DNA of 64,000 nucleotides from Hirudo medicinalis. Its lineage: Eukaryota; Annelida; Clitellata; Hirudinida; Hirudinidae. Location: the NCBI GenBank assembly GCA_011800805.1, contig MPNW01000064.1, positions 649,747 through 713,746 on the forward strand, in the 5' to 3' direction. Shown piece after piece: positions 32,101 through 44,566 of the stretch (its first letter is position 1; each line of letters opens with the position of its first letter). The position numbers and the translations under genes were made by a program. The notes beneath the pieces were generated by a model. The model saw only the letters and a program-made list of their open reading frames with translations, searched no databases and had not been told where the DNA came from.

Positions 32101-33440
32101 AATGTTCCCGCTTTGGTTTCAAGTTCGCCTCCACTGAGAAGGGCATTCACATGGTGAACATTAAGAGTAGGGGCATGGACATTCCTGGTGAGTCTCACAG
32201 TAAAGATGTTCTTGTCATCACGAATCAGTGACCATTATCATTATATGGTTATCACTATTAAATATAGTTATGATAATAATGAATTATATAAGACATTTAA
32301 TAGTTTAGTGGCTGGCCAGTAGAAGTAGTCACTTCTTTAAGACAGCTCCTTGTTGTTCAAATGCTTTGATATTTTTTGTTTTCAATAAAAATAATTGTAA
32401 TCATGTTTACCTTGTTGTAATGTTTTTTCATCCAGGAAGTCCCCTTCAGTACACAATTGGACCAATAAATGTTGGAGGAGCCTGCAAGGTGCGAGCCATT
32501 GGGCCTGGTCTGGAAAGGGGAGAGGTCAACAACCCGAGTAAGTTTATGATTTTAAGTTGCATAACATGTTTTATGGTTAAAAGATTTTGTGATGAAATCA
32601 TTTGAGAAATATTTACAATTTACTGATAAGTACTGACCATCAAATGGAATAATTTTTTCCTAGATTACTTTAACATCTACACAAGAGAGGCCGGTAAAGG
32701 TGAATTGTCCTTACTCATGGAAGGAACCTCGGAAGTTGAAATTGATGTCCAGGATCAGAGGGATGGAATATATGAGGTCAATTACAAGTGCTCTGAGCCA
32801 GGTACATTACCTTTCTCCAAGTAGTTTGGGTTAGGTCAGTTTATACTGAGGGAATGTTAGGAGCTGGGGATGAATCTCTCCAAGTGTTCAGACTTAACTT
32901 AACCATGAATGCCATCCGATGACTTTTCTTTTTGCTTTTCCAAGTCCAACTTAACTTGGTTGCTTGCAAGTGTAGTCTTGCTCCATGAGAGTCTAAAAAT
33001 TTTTGTATGGGGAATTCCAGACAGATGTCTTGAAGGCTTGATGGGTCAAAAGGACAAAAAATTAAATTTACTAAAACACAAAGTTTAATTAAATTAAATT
33101 AAAGATTGAATTAAATACAGTGAATTAAAAAGCAATGATGTTTGCAGAGAGACTTGTATCTCTGTGTCAGGAGTATGTCAACTTTTTCTTTTCTTTTCTT
33201 TTTCAACATTTCTTTTGCTGCCTCATTTAGGGGTGCAGGTGGGCTCAGATGGTTGTGTTCCTGCAAGCATGTCGTGTTCGCAACCCAGCTTGCACTGCAA
33301 AGCACCTCTGGGAGACGCGCTATGTAAATGGTCTAAGCGCCCCTGATGCATATGCTTATGGCACTATATAAATTCACTTATTAATTCACTTATTATTTTT
33401 ATTATTATTTTTATTATTATTATTGTTGTTGTTGTTGTTG

Positions 33441-33485
<45 letters not shown>

Positions 33486-35994
33486 GTAGCAGTAGCAGTA
33501 GTAGTAGTATTAGTATTATTATTAGGCATTTAGATCTGAGAAAATGTTGCTCTTGTTGAAACCTTATTTGTGAACAAGAACTGCATTGGTGACAAAGTCT
33601 TCTTCGATGTGTCAGACTTCTGTGAACACAGCCAGTGTACACCAAAACAACAGAATCTCAGAATCAATTTTTCTTTTTCTTCCTTGAACTAACATATATG
33701 AAGTTGAAAAATCCAGGGGAGAGAATATATGTTTCTTTGGGAAAATATCGTAAATGATAACGACAGCATCGTAGCATAAGCACACCATGTTAGATAGACA
33801 GACTGCAAGGAAAATGATCATTAATTTGTATTGCACTTATGTGGCTGATAAAGTCGAAATAAAATGAATAATAATAAAAAAATATGTCAAAACATGCAGT
33901 AGGTGGTGTCATTTAATTTAAATTTTTACCACATATTCATTTTTGATGTGGGGAGGATTAAAATCCTTGGCAGCTGTTCTTTGGAGACTGCTAAGTTAGG
34001 CCAGATTAATTTGTTATTATTTATGTAACATTCTTGATTATTGGCAACACCTTTAAATTCAAATGATGACCAAAGTCAGATCTCAGTCAAACAATATTAT
34101 TAGGAACTTTTCAATGAGATGAAATTTGATATTTTGTGTCATCTGATTCTGGTCAGGTGAATTCCTGATGTCAGTGATTTTCTTGGGTCATCATATCCCT
34201 GATTCTCCCTTCAAAGTCAGAGTTCCACCACCCAGTGGAGATGTTGGAAAGCTCAACATTGAGGGCTTGGAACAAAGTTTCGAGGTTGGTGATGTCGATG
34301 ATGTCGTTTCACGAATGCATAATTAATTAGTGGCAACTAACATTTCATAGATTGGCAAAGAAACTACGTTCACGGTTAATTTGAATGGTGCGCGCGGAAA
34401 GTTAAATGCCAGAATAACAGCCCCTTCGGGAGATGCCGATTGGGCCATAATGCAGATGATTAATGAAGGTTTTTGCCACAGTTATCTTTGTCAACATGAT
34501 CACCATATGTGACACAATCTTCATTAACATCATCCAGATTGCTATAAAGTGAGTTTCGCTCCAAATGAGAATGGGTGTCACAACATTGAAGTGACACTCG
34601 ATGGCAACTACACTCCTAGCAGTCCTTTGAAGATGATTGTTGGAAAGCACGATATCTGCCCAGAACTTGTGAATGCCTATGGAGATGCACTTTACAAGGG
34701 AAAATCTTGTGGGTATTTAATTTTATTTATTTATTCTTGAGATCATCTTATAAGAAAACGTGAACCAAAATTCAAGTTCGCGTGAGCAGAGACGAGGCTC
34801 GAAGGCCGCCCGAAAGGAACGTCGTGCCCTCTAATTAGGCAGCCTATATAGAAGTTATAACATGTTTATTATATAATAACAGTGTCAGAGTAAATACGAG
34901 GTGCGACACATTTCATAGAAAACAATTTTAAAGTTGTTTGTGCTGCATCATAGCTAAAATCAAATACATTGCATAATTGGTATGACTGCAAATCACATAC
35001 ATTTCAAACAACCATCAAATAACATAGGCAACATAATAAGGAAATGCCTAGGAACAACAAAGTTTGCATGACAATGTATCATATGTAACCACTGAAAATT
35101 GGCTTAAACCACAGGCAACACAGACAATAGACATGTGCATATTTAGGTGATGATTATGGTGTTGTTAGAGAAAGCTTATGCTTCATGATTTTTGAGGTGA
35201 TGTATGTTCAAGAACAATGATAAGGTCAGAATAGGTGGCAAAATCAATAAAGTTAATTATTTGTTCATGATATGTTCCTTGATGATAGTTGGAATATTGA
35301 GAATATCACGTTGATAAAATTAATTGGTTAATTAATTCAGCTTGTGGTTCTGACATCCTCAGGTGAAGCAGGCACATTCATTGTGAATACCGTGAAAGGT
35401 AGTGCTGGGTCACTAATCGTCACCATTGAAGGGCCATTAAAGGTAGTACCACGATGGTGATGATGTGAAATTGTAATGTTGTACCATTGTTAATATCCTA
35501 AGTTTAGCGACACTCACGTCATCTATGTTATTATCATCAATAACATTAATATATATAAAGGTACAACTGGACTATGATGAAATAGAGGAGGGCTATGAGT
35601 TCACCTACTTGCCCTGGTGTCCTGGTGATTATCGGATCACCATAAAGTATGGAGGAGATTACCACATAGCTGGAAGTCCATTCTTAGCAATAATTGAAGG
35701 TTTGTTGAATGACTGATTGATGGAAAGCAGAGATCTGATAGTGTTGTTATTCTTCAGTTTATAAATTCACATATCTTATCATCAGGGGATATGTATTATG
35801 TACCCCTACCGGACCACACTCAAGTCATTCTGAAGACCACCAAGACTAGCAATGACAAGATCGATCAACCAACCGTTATGGAGCTCATGTCGGACGCCTC
35901 AAAGGTCAAGGCAGTCGGGGCAGGTCTGAGTGAAGCATTCGTCAACCAGGAAGCCACATTTAATGTGGATTTAACTCTTGCTGGTTAGCGGTGG

Positions 35995-36041
<47 letters not shown>

Positions 36042-36413
36042 TGGTGAATGATGGCTGTAGTGATGAAAATGGTATCTCTAAATATAATGAAATAAAAAAT
36101 TATGTAATATAACATAAACCAAAAAATGATGGAGTTGACAACTAGTAAAACCATGACTTTAATTAAAGCAATATTACAACTGTCCAATTAATTGACAGGT
36201 CGTGACATGCTCTTGGTCGGACTTATGGGTCCAGAAATGCAAAGCGAGGATGTCAGCATCAAGCACAGTGGCCTTTACACAAAACAAGTGACTTACCTGG
36301 TTAAAAAGCCAGGGAAATATAACTTAACTGTAAAATATGGTGCTCATGACATAACTGGTAGCCCCTTTCCTGTCACTGTCCAAAAACCCTTTCTCGAAAG
36401 AGAAGATTGTTGA
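26174..36413 (+). CDS. FLN: filamin-type protein with Ig-like repeats only
   Basis: Filamins crosslink actin and scaffold integrins and signalling proteins through their repeats. Exons: 26174-26216, 26304-26360, 26586-26753, 26842-26946, 27065-27277, 27524-27694, 28515-28638, 28824-28962, 29196-29385, 29768 to about 29980, 30411-30662, 31008-31202, 32023-32187, 32436-32537, 32664-32801, 34157-34284, 34351-34468, 34538-34708, 35363-35442, 35561-35699, 35786-35983, 36199-36413. About 1,100 residues form roughly twelve filamin repeats, recognised by the GPG/GxG starts, the PGxYxxxVxYxG strand and the GSPF ends. The last four, with a hinge before the final one, match the C-terminal repeats 21-24 of vertebrate filamin; the final repeat ([13 protein letters not shown]) is the dimerisation type. 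The start [14 protein letters not shown] is not actin-binding. Drosophila cheerio also makes a short C-terminal filamin, so this may be a comparable gene or isoform. The exon near 29980 does not join cleanly to the next. Confidence 0.9.
29465..29590 (-). repeat. SINE copy, internally deleted
   Basis: Lies in the filamin intron between exons ending 29385 and starting 29768. The minus strand has TTTGCAACCCAGCCTGCACC (B-box region). It ends GTGCCT...GGATACACGAGGCAC, matching the tail of the copy at 30712-30909. About 30 bases between the two promoter boxes are missing. Confidence 0.7.
30712..30909 (-). repeat. SINE copy with tRNA-like head
   Basis: Intronic in filamin. On the minus strand it starts GGTTAGCTCAATAGGTTGAG (tRNA A-box type) and continues to GAGTTCGCAACCC (B-box type). 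GCACTATATAAATGG follows, then the tail GTGCCTTTTTATCC...CATAAGGCAC, which can form a hairpin. Confidence 0.8.
31372..31520 (-). repeat. SINE-family copy, diverged
   Basis: Intronic in filamin. The minus strand shares GCCCAGCTC...CTGCCACGAGCGCTCTCG and GGAAGGAGCAATAT with the copy at 43385-43610. Confidence 0.65.
33225..33375 (+). repeat. SINE copy followed by ATT-type microsatellite
   Basis: Intronic in filamin. GTGGGCTCAGATGGTTGTG resembles a tRNA A-box, and GTGTTCGCAACCCAGCTTGC a B-box region. The body shares AGCACCTCTGGGAGACGCGC and GGCACTATATAAAT with other copies. It ends in (TTA/TTG)n, at about 33380-33520. Confidence 0.75.
33390..33525. repeat. ATT/GTT/AGT microsatellite
   Basis: Tail of the SINE copy above: (TTA)n, (TTG)n and (AGT)n tracts in a filamin intron. 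Confidence 0.92.
36000..36040. repeat. (GAT)n microsatellite in the last filamin intron
   Basis: About 13 GAT units just after the donor at 35984. Confidence 0.93.
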
Positions 36414-37640
36414 AAACGGATGAGCCCTCAACTTTATTGGCTGCTCATATTTATGACGTACATGATTCTACTTGCTTTTTATAATGCTGTACATCAAAAT
36501 CAGCTCATAAATGCTAGCAGATGACGAATGTCTGCAGATTATTTTCTTTGTAACTCCAATTTATTCTTCCTCAAACTGTGCACGATGAATAGGTTCCACC
36601 AGTCAATATATTGGTTAATATCTGGTGAGTCTGTATGTCTTTAACATCGCCTGTTTGTCTTTTCTAATGCGACGGATTTTTCACTTCTACATTTCTGGTA
36701 TAAATACCAGAAAATACTGTTAGTATTGTTCCTTTGATTTTCAGATCATGTTCTATCATTTTTGTCATTCGTGAACTATAAAATTTGAGTAAAATTGTGA
36801 GATAAAAAGTCCAAATTGGTGTGATAATGGTAATGAAGGAGTGATGGAGCTGAGTATTAGAATGAATTTTGCTTTCCCATTTCATTGTTCTTGAGGAGAT
36901 GCATTTCCTCACTTGTTCCTTAAAAACTGATGCATCCCTACAAGCTACAATAAACAAATCACAACTCATAATATAGCTGGAGTACCAACCAATAAACTAA
37001 TCACAACTCATAATGTAGCTGGAGTACCGAAATCCATGTCTTAAAGCAAAGCATGATTTTTGCTGGTTAAGCCGATCAAAAAACTCTAAATGATTAAGAT
37101 TTTAGAAAAACTACCAAATGTTCAAGCAACAACATAAGCTTCTGTGAGGTCATAATTGCTTCATTCTCCTCTGCCTCAGTAATCTGGAATTTTTTTTAAT
37201 TTTTTTTATTCATTTTTCAGACTGTCTCTGATTGAGTTTTGTCCCCTCAACTTTTGGCTAGAGGTAAAAAGAGGTCATCTCTTCAAGTTGTGCAAGGGTT
37301 TGCCCCCCAAAGCTGAAATGATGTCCTTGTGCAAAAGCTGAGGAGGTTCGTGCAAATGAATGTTCGACTGACATTCTCGTTCGAATCAACTATGCCACCC
37401 TCAAGGAACCAAGGAAAATTCGAACCAATCGTAGTGCTTGAAAATTGGTCAGATTATTGGACAATCAACCTACTACATTAGGCCTTCACCATGATGATAT
37501 AAAATCTTAACAAAACACTTTCTCAAAGCTAAGTCACATTACATAACCATCATGGTGCAGTCACATCGATGCAATTTTAAGCCAGTTAAGTGTTAAAAAC
37601 TGAATTAAGTTTTACAACATATGTCCTGTTACCTAGAAAG
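36414..37640. other. intergenic region downstream of filamin
   Basis: No gene seen. The filamin 3' UTR must begin here. A tandem duplication lies at about 36945-37030 (listed separately). Confidence 0.55.
36945..37030. repeat. two-copy tandem duplication, unit about 43 bp
   Basis: AATCACAACTCATAATATAG followed by CTGGAGTACC is repeated once with two or three substitutions (AAACAAATC becomes AAACTAATC). Confidence 0.85.
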
Positions 37641-37644
37641 ATAC

Positions 37645-38190
37645 TACCTTTAATAACCGAACAGTCTTTCACACGATGGCAGCACGGATTCGAATCTCGT
37701 TGCGGGAGCACCGTCCCAATTATCTAGTCATGTTACGGACGTTAATAAACAACAGTCTTTCACATGGTACAGATGTGGCTGGTCAGATCGTCTAAGCCAA
37801 GAAAAATTCTTCACTACTTAGGCTCCATTTCTTCGTCAATCGAATCGTGAAACCCTGGAACTCTCTGCCCCCAGATATCATCAGCTCGTCAACCCATACT
37901 AGATTCCAAGCTTGCTTATCTACCATCGATCTCAACGATTATCTAACAATTAAATGATTTCAAGTATTTCAATCAGAAGATTGTCTAACTGTTACTCATT
38001 TGTAAACCGGCACCTTCAACTGTAGTAGGTAGCAAGTCTTTTAAACCTAAACGCATTCTCTTCTTAGCTTTGATTATTCGTTTGTTATAGAAATAATCTC
38101 GATTTCTACATAGGTGGTTTCCCCCTTTTATTATCTGGTTTTAGTTTTGTTTGCTTAGGTTTGATGTTCATGAAATAAATCAAATCAACT
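37645..38190 (+). mobile_element. 3' relic of a non-LTR retrotransposon
   Basis: From about 37805 one frame reads SSLLRLHFFVNRIVKPWNSL, continuing PPDIISSSTHTRFQACLSTI to a TGA near 37955. This matches the conserved C-terminal end of CR1/Jockey-type ORF2 proteins (aromatic, R-V, WNSLP, hydrophobic, S/T-rich, F). A stop upstream and no reverse transcriptase show a 5'-truncated dead copy. The 3' UTR runs on to an AAATAAATCAAAT near 38185. Confidence 0.75.
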
Positions 38191-38464
38191 TGGTTACCTG
38201 CATTTAAGACTCATTTATTCAGCGATTGAAATTAAAATATTTGTTTATTAAATTGCAGCAAACAAAATTTTAAACGTATTCATGGAAGTGCATGAATATT
38301 ATTCATTGAATAAGTAAGAGTTGTTGTCCGCACAAATGTATAAGAAAATTGACGACAAATTGCGGATTTCCGCGGGAGGGGGGGTCAAGCCTAAAGTGGA
38401 GTAATGTGGACGAGTGGAGCAAAATGAGCAAGATTTTGTGGACGTTTTATGACTCCCAATTCGT

Positions 38465-38470
38465 TTTATT
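38465..38470 (-). terminator. poly(A) signal of the orphan gene
   Basis: AATAAA on the minus strand, about 65 bases after the stop codon at 38534. Confidence 0.55.
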
Positions 38471-38533
38471 TTAAACAAACTACTTCACGACATACAGGTG
38501 ACACTTAAGGAAAGTCGTTCTTATGAGGCGTTC

Positions 38534-41500
38534 CTAATTTAAAGCAAAGTATATCATTTCTTCTGCGGCCTGTAACAAAAGGAAATAAATTGGTGCAATT
38601 AATATTAAGATTAATATTATCAAAATATTTTGAAATTCATTTATATACGAAAATTACTTTGCCGATGTTCTTTCCCTTTAACATCCTGATTAGATTTTCC
38701 ATGTGGGAGTCATCGTGATGCGATAGAAATAGGAAAGGACTGAAAGGAATTAGATTTATTATTTAAACAACAAAGTAATATAAATAAATGCAGCAATAAC
38801 AATTATAAAGTATCGTTTTTACGTTTTTTATACAAAATACGTAACAGATCATCTCACCAATTCCTCAGTACAACCTGAAAAACAAAATGAAATCGACCAG
38901 CCTCTGAAGGATTCGTCATAAGTTTATTAAGACGCATCTTAATTGGGGAATCGCATGATCTAAAAACTTCAGCGATATAAACATCGCGGCATTTAAAAAA
39001 ATCTTCAACCTAAAGAAAATTTTTGATGTAAAATTCGAGCGTTTGACAAGTACACGAAGTCGTCTAATATTTACCACAATAATATCATCCAACTTTAGCC
39101 ATGCAGCATGTAATACGTCCAATAATTGCAGTCCCTTCATGAATTCGTGATATAAAGCCTTCTCTTTTTCACTAACAAACTCTTCTGAAGTTTCAATAAC
39201 TTCGAGATTATTTGAATTTTCAAAATATTGTTTCATCAGCTCAACGGTTTCTTCTTTAAAAGTCAGGAAAGAGGAGCAATGAAGATCTTTTGGTAGGTAT
39301 GACCATAAGCCTATGTCATAATCGTAATTTCTCTCAAATTTTATCAGATTTAAGGGCTGGTAACTTTCAATGCGCTAAAATTATAAAAACAGTGATAGTT
39401 CGTTAAAAGATGTTTCATAAATTGAAATACAAGATTATTTACTTAAATGAACTTACACAAATAAGTCGATGAATGTATTCAACAAGGACTTTCGAATAAT
39501 TTGTGAAATAGATTATCAACTCTGTTTTTATCCCAGGAATATATTTAGGATAATTCATGTTTAGCGAACCATCCCACCGAGCCACATAGGCGCCTTTAAT
39601 GAAATCGTGTATACGTTGAATTTTCTGGGTCTTGTCTTGTGCTGACATGAAGTACTTGAACAAATGGTTGATGATTGATAATTGGTGAGGTATCATCACA
39701 CCAAATCTTCTTATATTTTGTGCACAGAACAACACGAGCCATGTAAACTCCGAATTATAACGTACCTGTAAAATCAATCGACTTTTACAAATTTGTAACT
39801 TTGGTAATGGCGTGGTAATTGACAAGTTAACGAATTACTTAAATTACTAATGTGGACTTTAAAAAACAAGAGAATATGGTTGTTTTGTGTTTTAAAACCA
39901 ATACCTCGAAAATAACCTAAAATTAAGCTGAATTCGATCAAAGTATTTTGACATCAAAATAAATTATTAGAAAAAAATTTAAGTACTTTAAATTTATTTA
40001 CTTTATAACAATTAGTTAAGATTTGTTCTAATCGGCTGGGTTTGCTTCCAAAATAAATGATTATCAAACACACCTCTTTTTGGTACTCGATAGTTTCCAT
40101 GCATTTAGTCAGCGGACATTTTATGTCGCTCTTGTCGAATTGTAATTTTTTTAATATGGACGCAGCTACCAGAAATTTCAAAGTTAATTATTGTTAAAGA
40201 TAATTATTATACTTAAATTTATGAAGATGAATATATTTATGAATGAAGTAAACAAATATATAATTATATAATGTATAAAAAAAATTCATTAACTATTATT
40301 ATCCTCTACATAATTTATGTCATTAACGAGTTAAATTGTTCTTACATTGTTCTGACACCCATGAAGCCCGTCTTTTATCGTTTGGATGTTCTGATTCATA
40401 AGGCACTTGCAACATCCACAGAAGTGCGACGGTGTCTGATATTTGATTATTTAATTATGATTAATTTCCAATAAACATTTAATTAATTCTATGTTGGCTC
40501 CTAAATTATTCGCCCTCTCGGGGTTTCTTCACCCAGAAAAAGTATTTGTAACCATTATTAATTATAATCTTTGTAACTATTTGTGTTTAAGGAAATATAT
40601 GTTTAATATGTAAAAACAAACATTCCATAATCACAGTAGTTATTTTATTAATAGTATATAACTAACAAATATTAAAAAATAATTTTGTAAAACGCATTAG
40701 ATAATCATTAAAAACCTTACAATCTAAATCCTTGGCAAGGAGTGTACCGTAATAGCCGCATCTGAGTATCTGGCAGATTTGATGCTCAACAACCTCTCCA
40801 TGATGATCCACTGCAACTTTCAGCACTTTCAGAAAACGTTCCAGACGATACGAGGGGAAAACATGTACCATCAAATGACTTTTTCATTAAAGGATGGTGA
40901 AAACAGCAGTAATGTGTTGTTTAATAAAAATGCAGTTGAATTTTAATGACTCAATAATGCATAAAAATGCATTATTTTATTAAAATGAAGTTACTCAGGA
41001 TACAAATAACATTAATAATGTTACTTAATATTAACATATTATGCTAAGCTATAAGCTTTTCATACCTTAAGTTAGTCATTATAAAACTCGTCTTATAAGT
41101 GTAGTCAGATACATGTTCAAGTAACTGAAGGAAGACAATCTCCACCGTGCGACTGATTTTATACAACTGTTCAAAAGAGGTGCGTATTTCATTGTTAAAT
41201 ATTACACCTCACAAGCTTAATGACATAATAATCTATTTAAAAAAAAAAGCTACAACTATTAAATATGATTAGCGCAATTTTAGTGTTACCCCGTCAATCG
41301 CGAAAAAAAAAGAGATCAAGAAATATCTTGTAACAGTTTTCAACCATGAACTGCTCGAAGACCTCCGAACAGATGATTCCTAATAAAATAATTTGTTTCC
41401 AGTTATGTTTAACAATGATTATTATAAATGTGATTGTGGCAATGACAATTCATTATTAAATCGAAAACCAACTCTTTCCTGTTCCAAGAACATCGCCGCT

Positions 41501-42040
41501 GACATCCTCATAGATTAGGTCATCAATTTCAAACAGAGTCGAATCTGATACTGCAGGTATGTAAGAACTGCAAGTTTGGGAAATGAACAAACATTTCAGT
41601 GCAATACATTGAAATAAATAAGATTTATTGGACTAATGACAATTTTTTAAATTGATATTATTTACATGTTATTTACATAATGTTTATTAATCATGTTTGA
41701 ATACTAATAAGTAACTTATTCTTCATAAAAACCAACCTCAGCTGGAATGCTAATTGGTCTAACATCGTCAAATGTTCAGCTGTTGCCTAAAATAAAAGAT
41801 CGAATTTTGAAGATATCATATTGATTTCCTTGATTTCAATTTCTTTGGTTCTTACCCGCCCACGAATCGCAATTTCTTTAATTCGTTCCAGCTCTTTTAT
41901 CAATCTACAGTCATCTTAAAACATTATTAAAATTGCGATTAGTTTCACATTTCACGGTTTAAATAAATTGAAATAATAAATCAATGCGGTTTAATTGTTC
42001 ATTGACTCTTACCCAGTGAAGGTTCATGTTCGATAGACAT
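38534..42040 (-). CDS. uncharacterised multi-exon protein, about 528 residues
   Basis: I do not recognise this family. The coding chain is supported by 14 exons in consistent phase: 42040-42013, 41914-41856, 41786-41737, 41567-41473, about 41379-41345, 41166-41066, 40878-40721, 40435-40346, 40165-40074, 39765-39457, 39374-39075, 39009-38858, 38739-38658, 38569-38534. The N-terminus MSIEHEPSLDDCRLIKELER is followed by mostly alpha-helical, hydrophobic/charged sequence without signal peptide, membrane segment or repeat. Distinctive segments are DSTLFEIDDLIYEDVSGD, VEIVFLQLLEHVSDYTYK, TVALLWMLQVPYESEHP, YNSEFTWLVLFCAQNIRRFG and CPFLFLSHHDDSHMENLI. The all-helical look suggests a structural or complex subunit of the cytosol or nucleus, but that is a guess. 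The donor of exon 5 is uncertain. Neighbours give no clue. Confidence 0.72.
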
Positions 42041-44566
42041 TCTCTGCGATTCAAATAATGTAATGAGTTTATTAGTTGAATTATTATTAAAGCACCTGAG
42101 CCAAAGATCTAAATATTATAAAATTATTATTTCATTTTTAAAACTTTATGACATGTTTTAACAAAGTTATTGTTTCGCATTGAAAACTTTAGTAACTTTA
42201 GGCGCATTTTTAAGACCATGATTTGATGGCTATGTGATTTATTTGCTCGTTATGTCATTTCTTTTACAAATTCTATAACATATTTTCGTACCATTCCGTT
42301 AAAGGAATATGTTGCAAGTTTTCTATGGTACGAGGTTCTACGATTCACAATTACTAAAGCACAAAGTCAAACATCCGAAAAGCCTAACAACGTACGCATG
42401 CGTATTTAGTGAAGGTTAAATTTCAAAAATGTTATTTAGTGACAGGTAAGAAATTTAATAAGTACACAAAGTCAGTTTTGACAGATAACATCTTTCCGCC
42501 TTCCACAGACTTTAAACTTGATCTATGTCTGCTATATTTTCTGAAGATTGCTTATATAAATGCAACTTGACCATCAAGATAACCAACTGGATTATTTCCA
42601 TTTTATTCGTAATTGAATTCTTAACACAACGAGTTCAATCAGTATTGATGTTGCACTCGATTGCTGAAATGTCCCTCATGCATTCAGCAATACATTTATT
42701 TCTTTGAACTCTTCCAGTGTAAAACCAACTAAGACAAACCATAAGAAAAACATGGTAGCCCAGACAATGATGGACCCATTTCCAAAATTTCTTTTAAAAA
42801 AATGACTTTTGAGGTCCTCTGGCAATTTTTTCAAAAATAAAAAAAAAACTTAAAAAACGCTTCTCCGAAGGTATCTAAATACTTTAGACTGGTTCATTTC
42901 CAAATTCAGCTTTGTTCGAAATTCCATTTAAAAGCATTTCTTTTTGGAAGCCTCACGGAGAATTTTCTTCTGACGATGCTCCGATGTTTTTCAGGTCATC
43001 TTCCGCTCTTCATTCCATTCTTTCCTAGATCCTACAAAATCATCTCATACTTCTGGAACATTTAACTCCTTGAAACTTCAGATAACCCTTAATAAAATCA
43101 AAAGTGGAACTGAATGAGATGCATTAAGTAGTGGTACTAAGATGAGTTCGAGAAAGTAACTAGAAAGATCAAAAAGATGACGAGTAGAAAATGAGCTTTG
43201 TATGTGAGCCATATTCTCATAGGGAAAATAAATTTATTATTTTATTTTTAAGGTTTTGAAGAATGTATAATGTGTAGGTATGAGTTTCCCTATTACTTAA
43301 TACTATGCATAGTGTAAGCCTTAATATAGAGGAAGAACTTTAGAAATAATAAATAAATTGTAAACTGGGATGTACTTTCTGGGTACTTTCTCCCCCGTTC
43401 GGCTCTGATTACACCTAACAATACCTGATTGGTTTACAAGTTGGTTGGGTTTCGTTCCTACATGCGGCGGTAGTGGAAACAGTCGCATTGTGCCGTGTTC
43501 AAAACCCAGCTTTGCACTGCCACAAGCGCCCTTGGGAAGGAGCGATGTATAAATAACAAAAAGCGCTTCTGTCGCTAGGCATATGGCGCAATATAAATGA
43601 ATTGTACATTTACATCATAGAAATACTATAATGTGCTGCAAAACAACATTTTATGTTTAAAATTGTTGTGAGTTTTTTTTGTCTGCTACTGACTTTGTAA
43701 CACATGTCATGACATTAACATGACTAAATTTTTTTTATTCAATAAAATTTAATATTCATCGTCTAACAAGTCAATTTCTAACAGTTTTAGTGTTACAGAT
43801 TACTATTTTTCAAGTAATTCACCAAAGAAACATTGGGGTGCATTTGCACCCTCGAGATCTTGAGTGTAGGAACAACCCCATGTTTCTGAGCGAGAAGTTG
43901 TGTCTTGTTTTGCGAGTAGCTAGCGGATATCTCTATAGAAATAAACTTATTATAAAATTTAATTTTTTTTTTCTAGTTGATATTTTATAATTAATAAAAA
44001 TTATACGACACATGAACACATTATACATGAAAAATAGTAAATGTAAATAAACTTGTCGAAGTCGTTGATTAATGTCGTGATTAATTCTATATATTTGTTT
44101 TTAAATTTGATTCGGCACAACTCTATATTTAAGAGCCAGAAGTTCAACCGGCTATGGAACATAGGCTTTTAACATTGGCTTTTTTCAACAGGCTCCAAAA
44201 GATGAGGGCGATTTTGAAAGGAGTGTTGATAAATGGGCAGTTAAGTTAAGTGCAGGTATCTGAGATAGATTGAGCCTCTAGTTCTCTCAGGTATGGTCTT
44301 GTATTCGCTGAAATGAGGGGAAGGCCTTTATTTTAAATACTCAATAGGGCCTCAATGGTTCGAGCTGGAAAGGACAAGTTAGTGCGAAAGGGCAGAGGAC
44401 ATAATAAAGTGGTTGGTATCATAAAATGTAGCTGTTACTAATAACATTATCAACAAAGTTTAAATATATTTTTTCACTAATTATTTACAATTGTTTCTGA
44501 TTTTTGTCCGAATAATTGTGGTATCCAAACCTAGAAAAAAAAAAAAAAACTGGCGAGGAGCACTCT
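42041..44566. other. intergenic region with one SINE copy
   Basis: AT-rich, no coding exon recognised. Short frames at 42525-42707 and 43790-43990 have no support. The SINE copy at 43385-43610 is listed separately. Confidence 0.55.
43385..43610 (+). repeat. SINE-family copy
   Basis: Contains GTGTTCAAAACCCAGCTTTG (B-box region), then CACTGCCACAAGCGCCC, GGAAGGAGCGATGTATAAAT and GGCATATGGCGCAATATAAA. The order matches the copies at 33225 (plus) and 31372 (minus). Confidence 0.75.
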
